A stretch of DNA of 27,455 nt, taken from the IMG/VR virus record IMGVR_UViG_3300047551_001190, positions 1 through 27,455 of that record; one strand, written 5' to 3'. This document shows, one piece after another, positions 12,676 through 20,138 of the stretch. Origin of the DNA: a virus. The notes below the pieces were generated by a model that worked only from the letters and a program-made list of their open reading frames with translations, made no database searches and was not told the origin of the DNA. Made by a program: the position numbers and the translations under genes. The stretch's first letter is position 1. Each line of letters starts with the position of its first letter.

Positions 12676-12906
12676 ATGAACGAACGAATCCGACTACTTG
12701 CTGAACAGGCTGGTATTTCAGTCAGAGGACATTATGACGAAACAGGCTCAACTCCAATGGAGTTACAAAAGTTCGCCGCACTTGTCGCAGCACATGAAAG
12801 AGAGGCGTGTGCGCAGGTTTGTGATGTGCTTGCTGTACATCCTGAATATGCGTCAGACATTACAAAGGTGGCCGCGCAAGCAATCCGAGCAAGGGGTGAG
12901 CAATGA
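12676..12906 (+). CDS. Conserved small phage protein
   Basis: 76 residues; a G-rich ribosome site precedes the ATG. The pattern NERIRLLAEQAG, then ELQKFAALVAAHEREACAQVCD and a C-terminal AAQAIRARGEQ is common in small phage proteins of unknown function, with the HERE-C-x3-C segment the best conserved part. It overlaps the next gene as ATGA at 12903. Confidence 0.75.
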   Translation: MNERIRLLAEQAGISVRGHYDETGSTPMELQKFAALVAAHEREACAQVCDVLAVHPEYASDITKVAAQAIRARGEQ

Positions 12907-13124
12907 AACGCGAACTATATGACTTCACTACACCGCCAGACACTCCCAAAGAAGCTGTAACAACCATGTATTACTTCCCACATCAAACGGCGAGTAGCAT
13001 GGGGTTACCCTCTCGCGCTCCGGCATACAACGACCCACCCTGCATGGCAGCACACTACGACACTTATGGGAGGTTACTGTTTACACGTTTTATATTTAAG
13101 GACGGTACATGGAGGGACGAATGA
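12903..13124 (+). CDS. Hypothetical protein
   Basis: 73 residues, start overlapping the previous stop. Rich in Pro, Tyr and Phe (YYFPHQTASSMGLPSRAPAY, then YGRLLFTRFIFKDGTW), with little predicted helix. No family recognised. Its TGA overlaps the next ATG (ATGA at 13121). Confidence 0.6.
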   Translation: MKRELYDFTTPPDTPKEAVTTMYYFPHQTASSMGLPSRAPAYNDPPCMAAHYDTYGRLLFTRFIFKDGTWRDE

Positions 13125-13459
13125 GTATGGGCATTGTTCGATTGAGAATCAAAGCTAAAGAAGATCGCGGTCAAGCTTGTCTTAAATACATGGAGACAAG
13201 AACAACTCCGGTGACGCTCAAAGAACTAGCGAGCAAGCTGGGTATGACAACGAAAGCCATATCTAATTCACTGATGCCGCTATTAGATCAAGGACTAATC
13301 AAGCGCGAACTTGTGAAGCGGCAGTCTGTTATTTCCAACAAGCCGGGGTGGGCTTACGGCTACTACGTCACAGAAAGGAAAGACAAGGTGAAGAAAAACA
13401 GGGAACCTAAGTTTCAATACCACGACCCGTTCAACATACGAGGCATACATGCAACCTGA
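13121..13459 (+). CDS. Winged-helix DNA-binding protein
   Basis: 112 residues from the ATG at 13121, with GGAGG five bases upstream and ATGA overlap with the previous stop. Residues about 22-60 (TRTTPVTLKELASKLGMTTK, then NSLMPLLDQGLIKRE) form a MarR/replication-initiator-like winged helix-turn-helix, with a beta wing in the following Ser/Tyr-rich part. The C-terminus is basic. Likely a transcription regulator or origin-binding protein of the replication module just downstream; which of the two cannot be said. Confidence 0.7.
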   Translation: MSMGIVRLRIKAKEDRGQACLKYMETRTTPVTLKELASKLGMTTKAISNSLMPLLDQGLIKRELVKRQSVISNKPGWAYGYYVTERKDKVKKNREPKFQYHDPFNIRGIHAT

Positions 13460-13658
13460 CACACGAGTACGTATCAAGAGCACGAAGGAAATAGGCTACG
13501 TTGTTAAAGAAGATGAGGATGGGATGCTGTGTATACGCATACCCTCAGACAATAGCTGGCCTTTCCCACACTACGCATTTATCAACCGCAGGGATGTTGT
13601 GTTGGTGCGTGTAGCTAAGAACTCTGATTTGAGTGACGTAGAAGAAGCACCTTTTTAG
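13449..13658 (+). CDS. Small beta-barrel-like protein
   Basis: 69 residues, overlapping the previous gene by 11 bases; no strong ribosome site, so translation is probably coupled. TRVRIKSTKEIGYVVKEDED and DVVLVRVAK give alternating beta strands as in SH3-like folds. The end is acidic. Family not recognised. Confidence 0.6.
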   Translation: MQPDTRVRIKSTKEIGYVVKEDEDGMLCIRIPSDNSWPFPHYAFINRRDVVLVRVAKNSDLSDVEEAPF

Positions 13659-13668
13659 GAGAAATAAA

Positions 13669-14001
13669 ATGGACGACAAACGTGCCGTAGGACACGCAAT
13701 GGCTGACCTTGCCGCTGACAACGCAGGGGAGGTTTGGAAAGCAGAAGCCTATGCAGCCTTTAGAGAATACGCAATAAATAATGAAATGTTTACTACCGAG
13801 CAAATTCGTAAATTTAATACGGATATGGACTCACCTCCCGATGAACGTGCGTGGGGGTCGATAGCGTTACGCGCAAAACGAGATGGCATCATAGTTGCAG
13901 AAGGACTTATGCTTGCCGATAGAAAACCTGCTCATGGAAGATATGTAACCAAATGGAGATCGTTAATTTACAGAGGCACACATGAAAATAATAACTATTG
14001 A
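13669..14001 (+). CDS. Phage protein, possible replication-associated winged helix
   Basis: 110 residues, ATG seven bases after AGGAG. The arrangement (AYAAFREYAINNEMFTTEQI, then PPDERAWGSIALRAKRDGII, then GRYVTKWRSL) resembles small phage proteins often found near replication genes, in which a helical start, a winged-helix-like middle and a basic Trp-containing end occur in this order. Function is not established. The gene overlaps the polymerase gene by 20 bases, consistent with coupled expression. Confidence 0.7.
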   Translation: MDDKRAVGHAMADLAADNAGEVWKAEAYAAFREYAINNEMFTTEQIRKFNTDMDSPPDERAWGSIALRAKRDGIIVAEGLMLADRKPAHGRYVTKWRSLIYRGTHENNNY

Positions 14002-15802
14002 TTTTGAAACGTACTACAACCGAGAATACTCCCTGAGCAAATTGACAACTGAGGAGTACATACGCAGCCCATTCTTTGAGGTGATTGGTGTTGCGGTAAA
14101 GGTGGACGACAATCAGACGGAGTGGGCAAGTGGGACACATGAACAGATTAAGGGCTGGCTCGACCAATTCGATTGGAAGAATAGTGCTGGCCTTGCTCAT
14201 AACGCTATGTTTGATGGTGCCATTCTCAATTGGGTTTTTGATATACGCCCTAAGCTATGGCTTGACACTCTATCTATGGCGAGGGCTTTGCATGGTGTGG
14301 AAGTGGGCGGCTCGCTAAAAGCCTTAGCTGAACGCTATAACCTCGGTATCAAAGGCACGGAAGTTGTTAACGCACTAGGGGTGCACCGCACCGAGTTCAC
14401 TGAAGAAGGTTTGGAGGCTTACGGGGATTACTGCATCAATGACGTTGACTTGACCTACAAACTTTTTGATAGGTTAATGATGGGTAAAAACTTTCCGCCG
14501 CACGAACTCAAACTCATTGATTTAACTTTACGGATGTTTACTGAACCTGTGCTCCGCCTGGATAAGGATTTGTTGGAGCAGCATTTGAAAGAGGTCCAAG
14601 AGCGTAAAGAAAAGCTGTTATCCGAAGCCGCAGCAAACCGAGATGACTTGATGAGTAATCCAAAGTTTGCGGACTTGTTGCGCTCAGTAGGTGTGGAACC
14701 GCCTAAGAAGATTAGCCCCACCACAGGTAAAGAAACATTGGCGTTGGCTAAGAACGATGAGGAGTTCAAAGCATTACTTGAGCATCCTGATGAGCGGGTG
14801 CAAGCTCTGGTCGCTGCACGGATTGGTACGAAGTCAACGCTAGAAGAAACACGCACCGAGCGGTTTATCGGTATTGCTGAGCGTGGTGATATGCCTGTCC
14901 CCCTTAGATACTACGCAGCGCATACCGGCAGATGGGGTGGGTCGGACAACTTGAACTTGCAAAACTTACCTAGTCGGGGGGACAACGCAGGAAAGCTCAA
15001 GAAAGCTATCCTGCCACCCAAGGGTTACGTCATCATCGACTCAGACTCTTCGCAGATTGAAGCACGGGTGCTTGCATGGTTGGCGCAACAAGATGACTTG
15101 GTGCAAGCCTTCGCAAACAAGGAAGATGTTTATAAGAAGATGGCAAGTGCGATCTACGGCGTAGCTGAAGATCAGGTCACGAAAGATCAACGGTTCGTTG
15201 GCAAGACCACAATTCTCGGTGCTGGTTACGGCATGGGTGCAGCAAAGTTTCAAGCGCAGCTAAAGACGATGGGGGTTGAAACAGAACTCGATGAATGCCG
15301 TCGGATCATTGATATTTACCGTAAAACAAATCCACACATTGTTGGGCTTTGGCGTGAAGCACAGTTCGCACTTCACTTGATGGCAGATAACGTCAACGGA
15401 ACGCTTGGCAAGCCGGGGGTGCTAGAAGTTATAGGTAAGCACAAAGCGATTAAACTACCCAGTAAATTGATGATGCGTTACGACGGGCTGTCGGCAGAAG
15501 ATGGCAGCGAGTTCTCTTACAAAACCCGCAAAGGGCAAATCAAGATTTATGGTGGGAAAGTTATAGAGAACGTCTGCCAAGCCATAGCAAGGTGCATCAT
15601 TGGCGAGCAGATGATACGTATAGCAAAAGAATATCGTGTGGTGCTAACCGTCCACGACGCCATAGCTTGTATTGCCCCTATCACAGAGCAGTATCGAGCG
15701 CGGGATTATGTGGAAGAATGTATGCGTTGGGTGCCTTATTGGGCACAAGGTTTACCTATTAATTGTGAATCGGGAATTGGAGAAAGTTATGGTGATTGTT
15801 GA
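13982..15802 (+). CDS. Family A DNA polymerase with 3'-5' exonuclease
   Basis: 606 residues. The proofreading exonuclease is complete: Exo I IDFETY (D7, E9), Exo II HNAMFD (N74, D78), Exo III YCINDVD (Y150, D154). In the polymerase part, AAHTGRWGG and LNLQNLPSRG are typical, motif A is DSDSSQIEAR (catalytic D355), motif B is KTTILGAGYGMG, and motif C is TVHDAI (D559). The usual HDE of motif C is HDA here. The lack of a 5' nuclease domain and the length fit phage replicative enzymes. The start overlaps the preceding gene; no strong ribosome site is needed if coupled. It copies phage DNA with the primase-helicase encoded downstream. Confidence 0.95.
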   Translation: MKIITIDFETYYNREYSLSKLTTEEYIRSPFFEVIGVAVKVDDNQTEWASGTHEQIKGWLDQFDWKNSAGLAHNAMFDGAILNWVFDIRPKLWLDTLSMARALHGVEVGGSLKALAERYNLGIKGTEVVNALGVHRTEFTEEGLEAYGDYCINDVDLTYKLFDRLMMGKNFPPHELKLIDLTLRMFTEPVLRLDKDLLEQHLKEVQERKEKLLSEAAANRDDLMSNPKFADLLRSVGVEPPKKISPTTGKETLALAKNDEEFKALLEHPDERVQALVAARIGTKSTLEETRTERFIGIAERGDMPVPLRYYAAHTGRWGGSDNLNLQNLPSRGDNAGKLKKAILPPKGYVIIDSDSSQIEARVLAWLAQQDDLVQAFANKEDVYKKMASAIYGVAEDQVTKDQRFVGKTTILGAGYGMGAAKFQAQLKTMGVETELDECRRIIDIYRKTNPHIVGLWREAQFALHLMADNVNGTLGKPGVLEVIGKHKAIKLPSKLMMRYDGLSAEDGSEFSYKTRKGQIKIYGGKVIENVCQAIARCIIGEQMIRIAKEYRVVLTVHDAIACIAPITEQYRARDYVEECMRWVPYWAQGLPINCESGIGESYGDC

Positions 15803-15989
15803 GCACGACGACTATATTGCAGAGCTAGTAAAAGCTGAGAGTGCACTAAAAGAGATGAAACAAAACTTGCTTGAAAATGACCCAATAAAAGCGTATGGTT
15901 GTATCCTTACTACCCTTACGGCACTCAGACATGTTCGAGACAAAATTGCAACCCAGAGCACCCCTGCTCCCCCCTTGGAGCTACAGTAG
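15789..15989 (+). CDS. 66-residue helical protein
   Basis: ATG at 15789, inside the polymerase gene end, with GGAG six bases upstream. The peptide is helical and acidic (HDDYIAELVKAESALKEMKQ), with a coiled-coil-like first half and a Pro-rich tail. It overlaps the nuclease gene by 59 bases in another frame. Function unknown. Confidence 0.6.
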   Translation: MVIVEHDDYIAELVKAESALKEMKQNLLENDPIKAYGCILTTLTALRHVRDKIATQSTPAPPLELQ

Positions 15990-16635
15990 CATTAAGCTAT
16001 TTGAGCAATGCCCTAAGAAGTATTTTCATCTTAGGGTAGCCAAGGATTTTACCGAACCCCCTACTGAAGCCACGCTTTATGGGGGTAGGTTTCACCGAGC
16101 CGCAGAAGATTACATCAAAGAAGGCACCCCCCTGCCTGAGTACTTCAACTTTGCTAAAGAAGCTTTGGACAAACTCAATAGTATGGAAGGGGAGAAGCTG
16201 TGCGAATACCGCATGGGTCTTACTAGGGATTTTGAACCTTGCACCTTTGGTAGTAAAAATGTTTGGTGGCGCGGGATTGTGGACTTGGCAATCCTTGACC
16301 GAGAACGCAACAAAGCCTTTATTGTTGATTACAAGACAGGGAAGTCTGCCCAATACGCAGACAAGGATCAGCTAGAGCTTATGGCCCTAGCTATTTTCAA
16401 ACACTTTCCTGAGATTACGCAAGTCAAGGCAGGGTTACTTTTTGTGGTGTGTAATGCTTTCGTGAAAGACAAGTACGACCACGAGATGCAAGAAGGTGCA
16501 TGGCAAAAATGGACGGGGCATTACGATAGGTTGTTAGAAGCCTATAGCACTGGGGTTTGGAACCCAAAGACAAGCGGCTTATGCCGCAAACATTGCCCTG
16601 TGTTGAGTTGTATACACAATGGGAAGAATCAATAA
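15931..16635 (+). CDS. RecB/Cas4-like PD-(D/E)XK nuclease with Fe-S site
   Basis: About 234 residues from ATG 15931; an in-frame ATG at 15895 is possible and neither has a strong ribosome site. WSYSSIKLFEQCPKKYF is the typical start of this family. Catalytic residues are H55 (GGRFHRAAE), D118 (RGIVDLA), and D133 and K135 in VDYKTGK. One Cys (C27) near the start and three at the end (C218, C222, C227) are placed as in Cas4 and AddB, where four Cys hold a 4Fe-4S cluster. It probably trims or resects DNA ends during phage replication and recombination. The stop shares bases with the next start. Confidence 0.88.
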   Translation: MFETKLQPRAPLLPPWSYSSIKLFEQCPKKYFHLRVAKDFTEPPTEATLYGGRFHRAAEDYIKEGTPLPEYFNFAKEALDKLNSMEGEKLCEYRMGLTRDFEPCTFGSKNVWWRGIVDLAILDRERNKAFIVDYKTGKSAQYADKDQLELMALAIFKHFPEITQVKAGLLFVVCNAFVKDKYDHEMQEGAWQKWTGHYDRLLEAYSTGVWNPKTSGLCRKHCPVLSCIHNGKNQ

Positions 16636-16940
16636 TGCCTTACGTCAACAAACCTCGCCCCTACAAAAAAGAATACCAACAGCAGCTTGCAAGGGGCGAC
16701 ATCCCCGCAAAGCTTGAACGTCAACGCGCCCGTCGTGCCATTGATAAAACCGGCATAGACAAAGATAGCGACGGTAAAGCTGATAGACGCGAGGGCAAAG
16801 ATGTAGCCCATCGCAAGGCACTCAGTAATGGAGGTTCAAACAAAGACGGTTATTTTATTCAGGACAAGTCAAAGAATAGATCATTTCGTAGAAACGGGAA
16901 AAGCGCCCTTGTATCTGAAACAAGTAAGCGTGAAAAATAA
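16635..16940 (+). CDS. Basic protein, possible HNH-like fold
   Basis: 101 residues from ATG 16635, which overlaps the previous TAA (TAATG); the frame is open back to 16557. The first half is very basic (RPYKKEYQQQLARGDIPAKL). KDVAHRKALSNGGSNKDG followed by KNRSFRR recalls the central part of small phage HNH-like proteins, in which the first catalytic His follows a D-V/I-x pattern. Only one of the expected His residues is clear, so nuclease activity is doubtful. It may bind DNA as an accessory of the neighbouring nuclease and helicase. Confidence 0.65.
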   Translation: MPYVNKPRPYKKEYQQQLARGDIPAKLERQRARRAIDKTGIDKDSDGKADRREGKDVAHRKALSNGGSNKDGYFIQDKSKNRSFRRNGKSALVSETSKREK

Positions 16941-16952
16941 TATGGAGAGTAG

Positions 16953-18512
16953 ATGGAAATCATTCAAAATAAGGCGTTACTATTACGTCTAAAAAACCCG
17001 CAGGTTGTCACAGCACACATACCCGCTAGCCGCATCGTTGGCAAGCAGGACAACTCAACTCAAGTTCTAGTGAAGTGGGGGCTTGACGAAGCACAAGTGC
17101 TAGGCAACCTGAAGATTAAGAACGTACCTTCGCCCATCTTACGAGACTACGATTGGCGCGGGATGTACAAACCCTTTGACCATCAAAAGACCACGGCATC
17201 CTTCTTAACAGTGCACAAACGTGCGTTTTGTTTGAACGAGCAAGGTACGGGCAAAACCGGATCAGTCATTTGGGCTGCGGACTACTTGATGCGGCTAGGC
17301 AAGATTAAACGTGTTCTTGTCATCTGCCCACTATCAATCATGGACTCGGCATGGCGAGCGGATTTGTTTAAGTTTGCTATGCACCGCAGCGTTGACATAG
17401 CCTATGGCTCGGCAGAAAAGCGCAAGAAGATCATTGAAAGCGATGCAGAATTTGTAATCATTAACTATGATGGGGTGAACATAGTAGAAGCCGAAATTGC
17501 TAAAGCCAAGTTTGACCTCATTGTTGTTGACGAGGCTAATGCTTATAAGAACATTAGCACTAAAAGATGGAGAACGTTATACAAACTACTGAAACCTGAA
17601 ACATGGTTGTGGATGTTAACGGGAACCCCTGCGGCGCAGTCGCCCCTTGATGCGTATGCGCTGGGTAAACTAGTTAACCCCACAGGTGTACCAAAAATCT
17701 TTGCCGCCTACAAAGACATGGTGATGTATCAATTATCGCGGTACAGGTGGGAGCCAAAGGACAACGCAACCGACACGGTGTACCGAGTCATGCAACCTGC
17801 CATCAGGTTCACAAAGAAGGAGTGCTTAGACCTGCCTGATATTGTGTACACCACAAGAACAATAGCACTTACACCACAGCAAAATAAGTATTACGAAACG
17901 CTTAGAAAGCAGATGATTGTCAGCGCAGCGGGAGAAGAAATTACCGCAGTTAACGCGGCTGTTGGCCTAAACAAACTGCTACAAATCTCATGCGGTGCAG
18001 CCTACACCGACTCTGGTGAAACAGTTGTATTTGATATAAAAAACAGATACACGGTGCTGTGCGAGGTTGTTGAAGAAACCAACAACAAAGTCATTCTTTT
18101 TGTACCGTTCAAACATACGATTGAAGTACTGCGTGAACGTCTTACCCAAGATGGTGTATCCGTTGAAGTCATTGACGGGGATGTATCGGTAGCCAACCGC
18201 ACCAGAATTTTCAATGACTTCCAGACCACTGACAACATAAAGATGTTGATCGTGCAGCCTCAAGCTGCTGCACACGGGGTTACACTCACTGCCGCTGACA
18301 CAATCATTTGGTGGGGACCAACCCCTTCGATGGAGATCTACGCACAGGCTAACGCCCGTGCACACAGGGCGGGGCAGGTCAACAAGGTTACTGTAGTAAG
18401 ATTGGTAGGTAGTAATGCGGAAAGGCATATATACCAACTTCTTGATAGTAAAATTAACGCTCACACACAGCTTGTAGCGTTGTACAAAGAAGTGCTTGAC
18501 AAAAACATCTGA
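16953..18512 (+). CDS. SNF2-family DNA helicase/translocase
   Basis: 519 residues, ATG after GGAGAGTAG. Motif I is NEQGTGKTG (K101), motif II VVDEANAYKN (D193, E194), motif III MLTGTP, and motif VI ANARAHRAGQ near the end. DHQKTTASFL before motif I is the Q-motif-like region. This is the standard two-domain SNF2 core without extra domains, as in small phage helicases. It uses ATP to move along duplex DNA and probably helps fork progress or remodels DNA-protein complexes. Its 3' end contains the promoter for the next genes. Confidence 0.92.
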   Translation: MEIIQNKALLLRLKNPQVVTAHIPASRIVGKQDNSTQVLVKWGLDEAQVLGNLKIKNVPSPILRDYDWRGMYKPFDHQKTTASFLTVHKRAFCLNEQGTGKTGSVIWAADYLMRLGKIKRVLVICPLSIMDSAWRADLFKFAMHRSVDIAYGSAEKRKKIIESDAEFVIINYDGVNIVEAEIAKAKFDLIVVDEANAYKNISTKRWRTLYKLLKPETWLWMLTGTPAAQSPLDAYALGKLVNPTGVPKIFAAYKDMVMYQLSRYRWEPKDNATDTVYRVMQPAIRFTKKECLDLPDIVYTTRTIALTPQQNKYYETLRKQMIVSAAGEEITAVNAAVGLNKLLQISCGAAYTDSGETVVFDIKNRYTVLCEVVEETNNKVILFVPFKHTIEVLRERLTQDGVSVEVIDGDVSVANRTRIFNDFQTTDNIKMLIVQPQAAAHGVTLTAADTIIWWGPTPSMEIYAQANARAHRAGQVNKVTVVRLVGSNAERHIYQLLDSKINAHTQLVALYKEVLDKNI

Positions 18513-18524
18513 TGCCACTATATT
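18496..18524 (+). promoter_or_regulatory. Near-consensus sigma70 promoter
   Basis: TTGACA (18496-18501), exactly 17 bases, then TATATT (18519-18524), one base from consensus. It is placed in the last codons of the helicase gene and would start transcription near 18531, about 20 bases before the ATG at 18553. Confidence 0.8.
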
Positions 18525-18531
18525 AGTGGCA
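18513..18531 (+). promoter_or_regulatory. Operator-like palindrome over the -10 box
   Basis: TGCCACTA, TAT, TAGTGGCA: perfect 8-base arms centred on the promoter's -10 element and reaching the likely start point. A protein bound here would block RNA polymerase. No second copy was seen in the window. Confidence 0.7.
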
Positions 18532-18552
18532 CAACAACCAACGGAGAGTATG

Positions 18553-18966
18553 ATGACTGAATCTGAGGATGGTATTTCCATCGATAAACTAGTCCGCATT
18601 TACATCAAGATGCGGGAAAAACGAGAAGAGCTGACGAGGACATACGACACCGAGTACGAGAAGCTCAGTGAAAAGATGCGCCTTGTAAAGAACGCACTAC
18701 TCGACCAAATGAAGTCGGCTAACGTAGAAAGCTTACGCACCTCTGAGGGTCTGGTTTACCGCACTACCAGTAAGCGGTACTGGACGGACAACTGGGAAGC
18801 GTTTTATAGCTTTATCTTGGAACATGAAATTCCGCATGTGCTGGAGAAGCGGGTTCATCAAACAAACCTTAAAGAGTTTTTAGAAGGTAACCCTGATCTG
18901 CTGCCACCAGGGTTGAATGTGGACAGCGAATATTCCGTAACCGTTCAACGTAACAGGAGAAGTTGA
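18553..18966 (+). CDS. Conserved phage protein of unknown function
   Basis: 137 residues. The ATG at 18553 is chosen for its six-base distance from GGAG; another ATG at 18550 and a TTG at 18496 are in frame. The first half is a helical, charged segment (LVRIYIKMREKREELTRTYD), likely a coiled coil. The second half, with YRTTSKRYWTDNWEAFY, EHEIPHVLEKRVHQTNLKEF and PPGLNVDSEYSVTV, is the pattern of a phage protein frequently found next to replication genes. No catalytic motif. First gene after the 18496 promoter and coupled to the next gene (TGATG). Confidence 0.8.
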   Translation: MTESEDGISIDKLVRIYIKMREKREELTRTYDTEYEKLSEKMRLVKNALLDQMKSANVESLRTSEGLVYRTTSKRYWTDNWEAFYSFILEHEIPHVLEKRVHQTNLKEFLEGNPDLLPPGLNVDSEYSVTVQRNRRS

Positions 18967-19217
18967 TGGAAGTTGTTGAAGAGAAGTACATAACGATTGA
19001 GGATGTTGCAAAACATTACTCAGTTTCAATATCAACCGTTCGGGCTTGGATGCGGAACGACATCATCCCTACGCTAAAAATTGCAAACGTTTATCGGTTT
19101 AAGTTGTCCGCAGTCGATGCAGCGTTGAAAGCGTATAGCGAAAATAAGGAGAAGCAAGAGCAGCAAAAAGATCCCCGTCAGTTAGAACTTGACCTTAACC
19201 CAGACAAAGACCTGTAA
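18966..19217 (+). CDS. Excisionase/MerR-type HTH protein with clamp-binding-like tail
   Basis: 83 residues, ATG at 18966 sharing TGATG with the previous stop and with AGGAG six bases upstream. Residues 8-45 (YITIEDVAKHYSVSISTVRA, then IPTLKIANVYRF) are the helix-turn-helix of the excisionase/MerR superfamily. After a helical linker, RQLELDLNP contains QLELDL (72-77), matching the QLxLxL form of bacterial sliding-clamp-binding peptides. It could be the repressor of the palindromic operator upstream of its own operon; this is inference from position. Confidence 0.8.
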   Translation: MEVVEEKYITIEDVAKHYSVSISTVRAWMRNDIIPTLKIANVYRFKLSAVDAALKAYSENKEKQEQQKDPRQLELDLNPDKDL

Positions 19218-19227
19218 GGAGAGATAG

Positions 19228-20040
19228 ATGTCTGAATTAGCATTGTTTAAAGGTGGACTCCCCGCGTACCTCAAGGGTATGCAAGATGAAACAACCGAAG
19301 CTTTGGCAGGTAGTAGCGGTGGTGCCAAGCGAATCTCTATCGAGGGCGGCGTGTTTCGCATGTTAGTTGGTGGTAAGGAAATCGCAGTTAACGAAGACCG
19401 CGCCATGAACGTCATCATCGTCAAAGCCGCGCAGAACAACAGCCGTATTTTCTACTCAGGAACTTACGTGAAAGGGCAAGTTTCATCGCCCGATTGTTGG
19501 TCTAATGATGGTATTACGCCTGATCCTAAAGCTAAAAATCGTCAGTCCAGTAAGTGTATGGATTGCCCACAAAATGCTAAAGGTTCAGGACAAGGCGATA
19601 GCCGTGCATGTCGTTTCCAGCGTCGATTAGCTGTGATTCCTGAGAACGAGCCTAACGGGTTTGTGTATCAGTTGGCACTTCCTGCCACCAGTATTTTTGG
19701 TGATGGGGAAAATGGCAAGCTACCTTTGCAAGCCTATGCCAAACACCTCGCAGCACATCGTGCACCCATTACTGGGGTAGTCACTGAAATGCGATTTGAT
19801 ACCAACAGCTCTACACCAAAACTTACTTTTAAGCCTGTGCGTCCAATCACAGAGCAAGAGTTTGAAATGGTACAACAAGCTAAAGATAGTCCCGAGGCAT
19901 TGTCGGCAGTTACGCTTACCGTTTCCCAGACCGACACCGTAAAGGCTCTACCGGCCCCCGCGCCGGAGCCTACTGTAGCCTCGAAAAAAGCCGAGCCAGA
20001 GACTAAACTAGCAGACCTACTAGACGAATTTGACGACTAA
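19228..20040 (+). CDS. Candidate ssDNA-binding protein with zinc site
   Basis: 270 residues, ATG after AAGGAGAGATAG. Four Cys in a zinc-like arrangement: C90 (SPDCWSNDG), C110 and C113 (KCMDCPQN), C128 (RACRFQRRLAV). This resembles a family of phage proteins lying beside primase and polymerase genes. The last 50 residues are low-complexity, Pro/Ala/Glu-rich, ending in LADLLDEFDD, an acidic tip like those of SSB, T7 gp2.5 and T4 gp32, used to contact replication partners. The ssDNA-binding role is inferred from these features and the position between the HTH and primase genes. Confidence 0.75.
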   Translation: MSELALFKGGLPAYLKGMQDETTEALAGSSGGAKRISIEGGVFRMLVGGKEIAVNEDRAMNVIIVKAAQNNSRIFYSGTYVKGQVSSPDCWSNDGITPDPKAKNRQSSKCMDCPQNAKGSGQGDSRACRFQRRLAVIPENEPNGFVYQLALPATSIFGDGENGKLPLQAYAKHLAAHRAPITGVVTEMRFDTNSSTPKLTFKPVRPITEQEFEMVQQAKDSPEALSAVTLTVSQTDTVKALPAPAPEPTVASKKAEPETKLADLLDEFDD

Positions 20041-20121
20041 GTAGGCAACAGGCTACGGGCGACTAGATCGACGGATCGAAAGGGTTTCGCGCCGCAGGGA
20101 ACCCCCGTCGCCCTATTTTTT
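20041..20121 (+). ncRNA. Branched RNA structure ending in a terminator-like T run
   Basis: Starts at the base after the stop codon. GTAG/CTAC hairpin (20041-20044, 20053-20056), then GGGCGAC/GTCGCCC (20057-20063, 20107-20113) enclosing TCGA/TCGA (20068-20071, 20076-20079) and GGGTT/AACCC (20082-20086, 20100-20104), followed by TATTTTTT (20114-20121). The outer stem plus T run can act as an intrinsic terminator, limiting transcription of the primase-helicase gene. The interior is more elaborate than a terminator needs, so a regulatory RNA or small RNA is possible. Confidence 0.6.
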
Positions 20122-20138
20122 CTGCGGAGGAAGCGGCT

